A stretch of DNA of 6,660 nucleotides from Atopobium sp. (GTDB lineage Bacteria; Actinomycetota; Coriobacteriia; Coriobacteriales; Atopobiaceae), in contig JABZHP010000062.1 of NCBI GenBank assembly GCA_015258785.1, positions 1-6,660 on the forward strand, in the 5' to 3' direction. Below are positions 1 through 5,721 of the stretch, piece after piece. Made by a program: the position numbers and the translations under genes. The notes below the pieces were generated by a model that did no database searches, was not told the DNA's origin, and saw only the letters and a program-made list of their open reading frames with translations. Numbering within the stretch: position 1 is the stretch's first letter; each line of letters starts with the position of its first letter.

Positions 1-623
1 TTAGAGACCTTTCTACCCAGACGATACTTCACGAGTCTACCGTTACCAAGGAGCAGGCACTTGAGTTGTATCAAAAGCTTAAGGATTATCCTGTAACTTT
101 TGATATTTTTGCTGATGGTGGCGTTTACCAGGAGCGGTCAAGGCATAATCTGATTACTCAGCTTGGTATTCCTACAGATCATGCAGCGTTTATGCAGCGC
201 TCACGCACTCCCTTTGACCAAAGCGTTGAGGAGTTTATTGACAGCGTAACTACTATTGAGCGTCTTGGTTCCTACTGGTCAGTTGCAGAAGGCGAGAAGT
301 ACCAGGCACTTGTAGCAGATGCTGTTGCTTCGGTAAAAGGATTGAGTGGCACGGCTTCCATGAGTATGGGAATGGAAATCTTGGCCGACGGCACCTCAAA
401 GGGCGCTGCACTTCAATGGCTCTGCAATTATCTTGGTATCTCCACAGAGAACGCTGCAGCTTTTGGTGACTCGCTCAATGATGTTGCAATGCTTTCTGCA
501 GCTGGAATGGGTACTGCAGTTGCTAACGCTCGTCGTGAGGATTTTGAGGCAGCAACCTATATCACCTTGACTAACGACGAGGCGGGTTTCTCGCGATTCC
601 TAACGTGGGCGCTGGGAGAGTAA
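1..623 (+). CDS. Cof-type HAD-superfamily phosphatase, C-terminal part (5' end outside window)
   Basis: The reading frame is open from the left edge (first whole codon at 3) to a TAA at 621-623, giving 206 visible residues. It ends with the two late HAD motifs: a lysine in SKGAAL (codons 396-413, motif III) and GDSLND (465-482, motif IV, whose acidic residues bind Mg2+), followed by GMGTAVANA, the usual Cof-family sequence. The segment before these motifs looks like a C2-type cap domain. Motif I (DxDGT, the nucleophile) must lie upstream of the window, so activity cannot be judged here. Members of this family are cytosolic and hydrolyse sugar phosphates, pyridoxal phosphate or flavin precursors; nothing visible fixes the substrate. 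A TTG at 66 could be read as a start, but the frame continues upstream with family-like sequence, so it is internal. The gene converges on kup and shares its terminator. Confidence 0.88.
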   Translation, partial: RDLSTQTILHESTVTKEQALELYQKLKDYPVTFDIFADGGVYQERSRHNLITQLGIPTDHAAFMQRSRTPFDQSVEEFIDSVTTIERLGSYWSVAEGEKYQALVADAVASVKGLSGTASMSMGMEILADGTSKGAALQWLCNYLGISTENAAAFGDSLNDVAMLSAAGMGTAVANARREDFEAATYITLTNDEAGFSRFLTWALGE

Positions 624-660
624 CATCTCAGAGTTTTGCTTGAGACATATTGTTTAAAGA

Positions 661-691
661 AAAAGCCGACAGATACAATCTGCCGGCTTTT
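661..691. terminator. Bidirectional rho-independent terminator between the HAD gene and kup
   Basis: A 14-nt arm at 661-674 pairs with 678-691 across a 3-nt loop (ACA). The arms begin and end in A4/T4, so each strand gives a GC-rich stem followed by a U-run. The single imperfect pair (669 with 683) is A-C in plus-strand RNA but a U-G wobble in minus-strand RNA, so the hairpin is slightly better for kup transcripts, which also run into a longer U-rich stretch (CTTTTTCTTT). It lies 37 bp after the HAD stop and 32 bp after the kup stop. Convergent genes sharing one hairpin is a common arrangement. Confidence 0.88.
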
Positions 692-698
692 GTTGTAA

Positions 699-715
699 CT
701 AGTAGAAAGTACTAG
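699..715. repeat. Short inverted repeat just after the kup stop codon
   Basis: CTAGTA at 699-704 and TACTAG at 710-715 are exact inverted copies separated by 5 nt. The repeat sits between the kup stop codon and the main terminator. It is AT-rich and too weak to be a terminator alone. The arms resemble those of the palindrome upstream of kup (3066-3079); both begin CTAGT and end ACTAG. Its function is unknown and it may be chance. Confidence 0.4.
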
Positions 716-723
716 GCACTAGA

Positions 724-3006
724 TTAGTGATTACTGTCCTGCTGCTCCTCAAAGACATCTTCATCAACCTCTTCTTCATCAAGCTTAAGAGGACGGAAGC
801 TAGCGGTATCGCCACCAACGTAGTCTGCAACAGTAGCTGCGTTTTCAACGCGCTCCTTGTGCAGCGCTTCTGCAAAGATATCCTCATCTTCTTCAATCTC
901 TGCAATACGCTCTTTCATAGGAGCCTCGACAAGTGGCATAGAACCCGTCTGAGCTGCGTCATCAAGCGTGATACGAGTAAGCTTCTGCCCGCGCTTAACC
1001 TTGGAGAACAGAGGAACGTACTCAAAGACAATGTTGGAGTTCTCAAGACCATACCAACGAGCAGGAGATCCGCAGATGCGACGAATAAAGTACTTAAGCT
1101 CAAGGCAACGAGCATCAAAACCGTTGATGTCAGTCTCTGGAGCTAGTACCTTACGTAGCAGACAGAATCTAAAGTCACCAATCTCGGAGTGCTCCTTGTA
1201 AATGGAATACTTGTGATTCTGTGGAGCAAGCTGATTGTTCTTAATCAGGTCACCAACAATCTGATACAGATAGGTGTTAATACGCTGGTTTACCCTAAAG
1301 CCAAGACGCAGGGTAATCTTGAACAGGAAGTCTGTACCAAAGTCATTGACGATAAACTCACGGGTATTTGGATCGTCTGTCAGCGAGATGTTAATGAAGT
1401 AGTAAGCCTTAGCACGCTTTGGACGCTTATCCAAGATGGAATAGAGGATGTCTCGATCCAGCTTGTCAAAGGATGAATCATTAGTAAGAAAAACCAGGTT
1501 ATCAGCGAGAGTTGAATAGTCCGCATCGTGGCTCAAGCTACGGAGCTGGTCAATGTATTTATCTACGGGGAGATAAACGCTCTGCGTCCTCTCGACAGCG
1601 GTACCGCGGCGCCAGACAAACATGACAACAAAGATTGCGGTAGCCATAAGAACGGTAAAGTAGCCGCCGTGGAAGAACTTGGTAAGGCTTGAGAAGAAGA
1701 ACATAGCCTCGATAGCACCAAAGAAAAGAATGAATGGAATGGCCGCCCATAGGCGCTTTCTGATAACAGCCAGGTAGGTGTAGAGCAAGATTGAAGTCAT
1801 GAGCATGGTAACGGTAATTGCAAGACCGTACGCTGCTTCCATGTGCTCAGAGCTCTGGAAGAGAAGTACAACGCCAATGCAGCCAACCCACATGATGTTG
1901 TTTACAAGTGGAATGTAAATCTGGCCCTTTGTTGTGGAGGGGTAGTTAATCTTAATGTGAGGCATAAGATCAAGTTTAATTGCCTCAGAGACAATGGAGT
2001 AAGAGCCAGTAATCAGTGCCTGAGAGGCAATAATTGCAGCAAGCGCAGAGAGAATAACGGCAAATGGTCTAAGCTGACCAGGAAGCATTTCAAAGAAAGG
2101 ATTGAGGTCTTTGATTGCGTTGAAGCTCTCGTTGGTGTGGTTAGTGATGATCCACGCGCCTTGTCCAAGGTAGTTCAGAATCAAGCAGACCTTAACAAAA
2201 GGCCAGCTTACGTAAATGTTACTCTTGCCAACGTGGCCCATGTCAGAATAAAGTGCCTCTGCACCAGTGGTACAAAGGAAGACACTACCTAAAACCATGA
2301 GGCCAGCTGCATTGAGTTTGCCATCAAAGAGGAACAGAATGCCGCGGACTGGGTTAAGAGCTCGAACAACGCTAATGTCAGCAAACATGTTCATAACACC
2401 CATGGCACCCAAGAACAAGAACCAAAGCGTCATGACAGGGCCAAAGGCCTTACCAATGGTAGAAGTACCTGCCTTCTGTAAGGCAAAGAGGGTGCAGAGA
2501 ATGGCAATGGTAATCATGACAACAATGTGCTGATTATCACCAATAATAGCATGAGCTGCAGGAATAGTACGCAAACCCTCAATAGCGGTGGTTACTGTAA
2601 CAGCTGGGGTCAAAATACCGTCAGCAAGAAGAGCTGCGCCACCAATCATGGCAGGAATAATCAGCCATTTGGCGCACTTTTTAACCAAACTGTAGAGCGC
2701 AAAGATTCCGCCCTCATTGTGGTTGTCTGCCTTCATTGCAACCATGACGTATTTAACGGTTGTAATGAGTGTCAGCGTCCAGATAATAAGGGACAGAGCA
2801 CCCAAAACAACATCGGTGCTCATGGTAAGAAGTCCACCATTACCAGCGATAATTGCCTTCATGGTGTACATTGGAGAAGTGCCAATGTCACCGTAGACGA
2901 TGCCAAGGGTAACAAGTACCATGCCAGCACTTAGAGGAATGCCAGTTGATTTCTTGGCTTTGTCCTTAGAGAAAAGCGCATGAAATGCAGCTTTACTTGT
3001 ATTCAT
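724..3006 (-). CDS. kup: Kup/HAK/KT-family potassium uptake transporter with acidic C-terminal tail
   Basis: A 760-residue integral membrane protein predicted to import K+, probably by H+ symport as in E. coli Kup. Family signatures are clear: GIVYGDIGTSPMY at residues 35-47, ADNHNEGG at 93-100, DGILTPAVTVTTAIEGL at 129-145, TTGAEALYSDMGHVGK at 246-261 and LNYLGQGA at 277-284. About twelve hydrophobic segments fill residues 29 to about 468. A soluble domain of the usual Kup type follows (about 469-683), then a 77-residue tail (684-760) with 23 acidic residues and two copies of DED[IV]F (707-711 and 748-752). E. coli Kup has 622 residues, so the tail is an addition. The start is the ATG at 3006, with GAGAGG 8 nt upstream and sequence leading straight into the first membrane segment. 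One change from the usual pattern is NEGG where most Kup proteins have GEGG. The gene lies 115 bp downstream of rlmKL on the same strand. Confidence 0.96.
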   Translation of the reverse strand: MNTSKAAFHALFSKDKAKKSTGIPLSAGMVLVTLGIVYGDIGTSPMYTMKAIIAGNGGLLTMSTDVVLGALSLIIWTLTLITTVKYVMVAMKADNHNEGGIFALYSLVKKCAKWLIIPAMIGGAALLADGILTPAVTVTTAIEGLRTIPAAHAIIGDNQHIVVMITIAILCTLFALQKAGTSTIGKAFGPVMTLWFLFLGAMGVMNMFADISVVRALNPVRGILFLFDGKLNAAGLMVLGSVFLCTTGAEALYSDMGHVGKSNIYVSWPFVKVCLILNYLGQGAWIITNHTNESFNAIKDLNPFFEMLPGQLRPFAVILSALAAIIASQALITGSYSIVSEAIKLDLMPHIKINYPSTTKGQIYIPLVNNIMWVGCIGVVLLFQSSEHMEAAYGLAITVTMLMTSILLYTYLAVIRKRLWAAIPFILFFGAIEAMFFFSSLTKFFHGGYFTVLMATAIFVVMFVWRRGTAVERTQSVYLPVDKYIDQLRSLSHDADYSTLADNLVFLTNDSSFDKLDRDILYSILDKRPKRAKAYYFINISLTDDPNTREFIVNDFGTDFLFKITLRLGFRVNQRINTYLYQIVGDLIKNNQLAPQNHKYSIYKEHSEIGDFRFCLLRKVLAPETDINGFDARCLELKYFIRRICGSPARWYGLENSNIVFEYVPLFSKVKRGQKLTRITLDDAAQTGSMPLVEAPMKERIAEIEEDEDIFAEALHKERVENAATVADYVGGDTASFRPLKLDEEEVDEDVFEEQQDSNH

Positions 3007-3014
3007 CCATTAAT

Positions 3015-3020
3015 CCTCTC
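3015..3020 (-). promoter_or_regulatory. Ribosome binding site of kup
   Basis: Read on the minus strand this is GAGAGG, 8 nt before the kup ATG at 3006. A second ATG at 3010, out of frame, lies only 4 nt from the site, which is short for efficient initiation. The spacing therefore favours the kup start. The out-of-frame ATG would make only a five-codon peptide ending inside kup codons 4-5. Confidence 0.7.
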
Positions 3021-3065
3021 AATAGATGATTAGTACAGTTCGTCATCATATGTTAGTCCATATAC

Positions 3066-3079
3066 CTAGTTATAACTAG
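3066..3079. promoter_or_regulatory. 14-bp perfect palindrome upstream of kup, possible operator
   Basis: CTAGTTATAACTAG reads the same on both strands. It lies 59 bp before the kup start, in the AT-rich 115-bp gap after rlmKL, where a promoter or operator would be expected. I looked for promoter boxes on the minus strand: a TATGAT lies about 30 bp nearer to kup, but no convincing -35 hexamer accompanies it, so I do not call a promoter. I found no rho-independent terminator for rlmKL in this gap. That it is an operator is inference from position and symmetry only. Confidence 0.35.
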
Positions 3080-3121
3080 ACGAATATACAAACGTACTTA
3101 TTTTGTCTGCAAGCGGAAAAT

Positions 3122-5410
3122 TTACTCATTTTCCCGCGGTTTTCTCGAGATTTTATATGCATGATGGATCTTCTGATTTCTTGAGAAGTCCTCTGGAATA
3201 GTTTCACTTGTTATGTCTTCAATGTCGACGCCAGCTCGCTGGATCTTCTCGACATCTGGTTTAAAGGTGCGCAGGTTACATGAGAAAATAGCAACGCCGC
3301 CGCGAGTCAGAAGGCGAGAAATGCCAATGATGAGCTCAGCGTGATCTCTCTGGACATCAAACGAGCTTTGCCTCATGCGAGACGAGTTAGAGAAGGTGGG
3401 AACGTCGCAGAAGATGGCATTCCAGCGATTTTTGGTGTGACGCATCTCGGTAATCCAAGATAGGACGTCTGCCTGGACAAACTCGTGCTCCTCGCCGTCA
3501 AAACCGTTGCGCTTCATGTTGCGTTTTGCCCACTCAAGCGAAGGCTTGGAGAGGTCAACGGTTGTGGAGTGAAGCGCGCCACCATCTGCCGCGTAGCAGG
3601 TAGCAGTACCTGTATAGGCAAAGAGATTGAGGAAGCTCTTAGCAGGTCCGGCGCTTTTCATGAGTTCACGAATCTCTGCGCGTGTGTCGCGGTGATCTAG
3701 GAAGATGCCACAGTCAAGCCTTGAGGCAAAGTTGACCTCAAAGAGCAAACCGCCTTCGTCAATAAGCAGCATTTCTTTTCTGGAGTTGTCTACAGCGCTG
3801 CCCTCGTCAGAGTATTGAGAGCCACCCTTCGCACGCGTTCTTGTTCGTAGATTTACGTTTGAACTGGGTACGCCTAGAATGCGAGGGGCCAAAGCTAGGA
3901 CGTCTAGGAGGCGACGCTTTGCAAGGTCTGGATCAATCTCTTTAGATGCAGCGTACTCAGAGATTTGCAGCCAGGTAGTTGGCTTTGTGGCACCCTTGTA
4001 GATGTCAATGCTGACGGCGTAATCGGGCAGGTCAGCGTCATAGACGCGGTAACACGAGACGTCATTTTTACGAGCCCACTTAGCGCGTTGCTTGGCCACC
4101 TTAGCAAGGCGTGCGGCAAATTGATCTGATGCAGGAACCAGCACGCTTACCGGCTGGTTGTTAACCATGACAGTGGGACCTGCAGGAACCGAGATAAGCT
4201 CGGAGTTGCTTGCAGGTGCAGTGACATCAGCTTCTCCGCCACCTGCTTCCTCTGCGATTGCGGCAGGGTAGGAGCGCATGGTGGCAATGGAGTTGCCCAC
4301 GTAGACAGAAAGTGTCTGAGATGGAGTTGCTCTGAGCACCGTATCGGTATTTGTATCGCTGGTAAGAAGCGTGCTTGCCTGTCCCACAAAAAGTCCAAGC
4401 GTGGAGTAAGCAGAGCCCTGAAGTGTAGGCTCTTCTTTGGTCCACGAGAGGTCGGCAACAATGCCTGTGAAGTGCTCTGCGTGCTTGAGGAGTTCAGATG
4501 CAGGCAAGAACTGCACGTCAGCCTTGAGACCGCCTGCACGAAGTGTATAAAGCACAGCCTCCTTGGCCTTTGGGCGAGGGTCCGCTGCATAGAGTGTGAC
4601 CTGGCGCTCTTGGCCCTTCTCGGCACGTTCATCGGCCTCGGCCAGCAAATCCTGCCAGGCATCGTCGTCGTGGCCAGCCCAACCCGTCATGCCCCAGCGA
4701 GCGCGCAGAATGCCCGGCGCCACGTCCAGCGCCATGCCCGCTGCCTCCTGTGCAAGCGCGCCTGCTCCTGGGAACAGCAACGCCGGCAGCGGCGCGTCTG
4801 GCGAGAAACCCGGTGCACTCGCAGCAGTTTGCGCCTGCAGGTACAGAAGGGCAGCAGCGTAGTCCAGCCTGAGCGGCGCAAACTCACGCGCCGGCCCTCG
4901 ACCGCCAGTCAGACTGCGCTTAAAGAGAGCCTCACCAGCAAGGTCAATGCCAACCGTGGCACGGTTGCGTGAGACGCGCACGACAATAGTTACGTCAGGT
5001 GCAAGCGTGTTGACCATAGGACGGCTTCCGCGCTTTGCTGCAAGTCGGTCTACAATAGCGTCTTTTGTTCTGACAGCAATGAAGTTGGTGTTTCTGAGCT
5101 GGTCATTTGTGCCGTGAGCGCTGACTGCAATGGTGGCATGCGGACCAATATGGTCTTCCCAAGCAATGTGGGAGAGGTCTTCGTAGAGAGCGTCTGAAGT
5201 TGCAGCGCCAACGCGATCAAGCACCAAAATGACGCGAGACGTGAGGCGAGACCATAAGCAGACGCGGTAAGCATCGGCAAGTGAGCCGTAAAACGCAACC
5301 TGTCCGCCAAGAGGGCGCACCTTTTTGATGCGCAGGCCGTCTAGCTCCTGTGCAAGAAGCTTCTCAAAGCCTTTTGGACACGTTGTAAAGAACTCAAGTT
5401 CTTGAGACAT
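3122..5410 (-). CDS. rlmKL: RlmKL-type 23S rRNA methyltransferase; RlmL half lacks SAM and catalytic motifs
   Basis: A 762-residue protein that matches fused E. coli RlmKL (702 residues) along its length as I remember that sequence. In E. coli the N-terminal RlmL half makes m2G2445 and the C-terminal RlmK half makes m7G2069 of 23S rRNA. Residues 1-160 carry the THUMP region (LRNTNF at 105-110, TKDAIVD at 115-121). In the RlmL domain the expected DPMCGSGT is replaced by FPGAGAL (213-219) and NPPY by DLSW (320-323), although the flanks EAA (222-224), APGILRARWG (231-240) and GWAGHD (243-248) remain. The RlmK half keeps YRVYDADLPDY (454-464), FLDHR (570-574), FLNLFAYTGTAT (593-604), D619, DVPTFSNS (669-676; usually DPPTFSNS) and FDVQRDH (684-690). 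The frame is open 64 codons further upstream, but that stretch has no family counterpart. The ATG at 5410 has AAAGGTG 5 nt away and begins the conserved sequence. RlmL activity is doubtful; RlmK activity is likely. Confidence 0.93.
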   Translation of the reverse strand: MSQELEFFTTCPKGFEKLLAQELDGLRIKKVRPLGGQVAFYGSLADAYRVCLWSRLTSRVILVLDRVGAATSDALYEDLSHIAWEDHIGPHATIAVSAHGTNDQLRNTNFIAVRTKDAIVDRLAAKRGSRPMVNTLAPDVTIVVRVSRNRATVGIDLAGEALFKRSLTGGRGPAREFAPLRLDYAAALLYLQAQTAASAPGFSPDAPLPALLFPGAGALAQEAAGMALDVAPGILRARWGMTGWAGHDDDAWQDLLAEADERAEKGQERQVTLYAADPRPKAKEAVLYTLRAGGLKADVQFLPASELLKHAEHFTGIVADLSWTKEEPTLQGSAYSTLGLFVGQASTLLTSDTNTDTVLRATPSQTLSVYVGNSIATMRSYPAAIAEEAGGGEADVTAPASNSELISVPAGPTVMVNNQPVSVLVPASDQFAARLAKVAKQRAKWARKNDVSCYRVYDADLPDYAVSIDIYKGATKPTTWLQISEYAASKEIDPDLAKRRLLDVLALAPRILGVPSSNVNLRTRTRAKGGSQYSDEGSAVDNSRKEMLLIDEGGLLFEVNFASRLDCGIFLDHRDTRAEIRELMKSAGPAKSFLNLFAYTGTATCYAADGGALHSTTVDLSKPSLEWAKRNMKRNGFDGEEHEFVQADVLSWITEMRHTKNRWNAIFCDVPTFSNSSRMRQSSFDVQRDHAELIIGISRLLTRGGVAIFSCNLRTFKPDVEKIQRAGVDIEDITSETIPEDFSRNQKIHHAYKISRKPRENE

Positions 5411-5415
5411 CGGGA

Positions 5416-5422
5416 CACCTTT
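5416..5422 (-). promoter_or_regulatory. Ribosome binding site that sets the rlmKL start
   Basis: The minus strand reads AAAGGTG, with 5 nt before the ATG at 5410. This supports a 762-residue protein beginning MSQELEFF rather than the longer open frame that begins at 5602, whose first 64 codons run through the GC-rich intergenic island. Confidence 0.75.
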
Positions 5423-5506
5423 CGCCCGTAGGAATTGAATACATACTAGTGCAACATTTTCCCATGTTTTTCTCGATAAATGGTTGGGGAAAAGAAAATA
5501 CATCAA

Positions 5507-5622
5507 GAACCCGTGGGTGCTCGGCCACGCGTGTTTCCCGGAGGCGCCTCTCGGCCTTGCGTGGCTGTGAGCAGCGCGTCTGCAGCCCGCACCACCCTCC
5601 ACTCACCGAAGAGCGGAAGTTC
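5507..5622. ncRNA. Candidate structured RNA or leader in a GC-rich island (strand unknown)
   Basis: The segment 5511-5616 has 76 G/C of 106 bases by hand count, between flanks near 35%. Complementary segments nest inside one another: GAAC (5507-5510) with GTTC (5619-5622); CCG (5511-5513) with CGG (5614-5616); TGGGT (5514-5518) with ACTCA (5601-5605, one G-U in plus-strand RNA); GCTC (5519-5522) with GAGC (5569-5572); and GCCACGC (5524-5530) with GCGTGGC (5559-5565). The last encloses a perfect palindrome, GAGGCGCCTC (5541-5550). Such ordered nesting suggests a folded RNA about 116 nt long. The island lies about 97-99 nt from both flanking starts, so it could be a leader of either gene, an independent small RNA or a DNA element. 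SRP RNA, TPP, cobalamin, SAM-I and T-box consensus cores were looked for and not found. No U-run terminator follows it on either strand. Confidence 0.35.
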
Positions 5623-5711
5623 ATACATAATGTCCCAAATCATCTGTTATTTTTCGCTTAAAATACGCATAGTATCTTTTACTAAGAAATACAGAGAGCT
5701 GTTTGAGGTTT

Positions 5712-5716
5712 GGGAG
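5712..5716 (+). promoter_or_regulatory. Ribosome binding site of the sugar-phosphate mutase gene
   Basis: GGGAG lies 5 nt before the ATG at 5722, a typical Shine-Dalgarno placement. It favours this start over the in-frame ATG at codon 6. Confidence 0.7.
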
Positions 5717-5721
5717 TCATT

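Larger units (their letters stand above)
5411..5721. other. Divergent intergenic region between rlmKL and the sugar-phosphate mutase
   Basis: This 311-bp gap should hold promoters for both divergent genes. It has three parts: an AT-rich stretch next to rlmKL (to about 5505), a GC-rich island (about 5507-5622), and an AT-rich stretch next to the mutase. On the plus strand TAAAAT (5659-5664) and TAGTAT (5670-5675) are possible -10 boxes, but neither has a good -35 at 17-18 bp. Next to rlmKL, AACAT/ATGTT arms (5452-5467) form a weak inverted repeat and ACTAGT lies at 5445-5450. Open frames crossing the gap on both strands have no recognisable protein character. I see no tRNA and no known riboswitch core. 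Confidence 0.6.

Noticed and set aside
66..68. TTG at 66 as the start of the HAD protein
   Set aside because: The frame is open to the window edge with family-like sequence upstream, and the essential first HAD motif would be missing from a protein starting here.
1843..2934. Several plus-strand open frames of 88-149 codons within kup
   Set aside because: They are antisense shadows of a strongly conserved membrane protein gene and have no protein-like features.
3030..3110. A sigma-70 promoter for kup
   Set aside because: TATGAT and several TATA-like hexamers occur on the minus strand, but none has an acceptable -35 at 16-18 bp. The AT-rich sequence makes -10 look-alikes common.
4147..4972. 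Overlapping frames of 66-171 codons within the GC-rich part of rlmKL
   Set aside because: GC-rich sequence leaves alternative frames open by chance. The rlmKL frame is the only one with family similarity on both sides.
5505..5515. AAGAACCCGTG, matching 10 of 11 bases of the 23S rRNA segment that ends at G2069, the RlmK target (E. coli sequence from memory)
   Set aside because: It is tempting as an autoregulatory target mimic, but it lies on the strand opposite to rlmKL transcription, and an 11-base near-match somewhere in the region is not improbable.
5519..5572. The GC-rich hairpin read as SRP RNA
   Set aside because: An AGCAG appears near the 3' side, but the GGAA-type tetraloop and the paired GUCAGG segment of helix 8 are not in the right places.
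5411..5602. 64-codon N-terminal extension of rlmKL to an ATG at 5602
   Set aside because: It has no counterpart in RlmKL proteins, runs through the GC-rich structured island, and the ATG at 5410 has a good AAAGGTG site and starts the conserved sequence.
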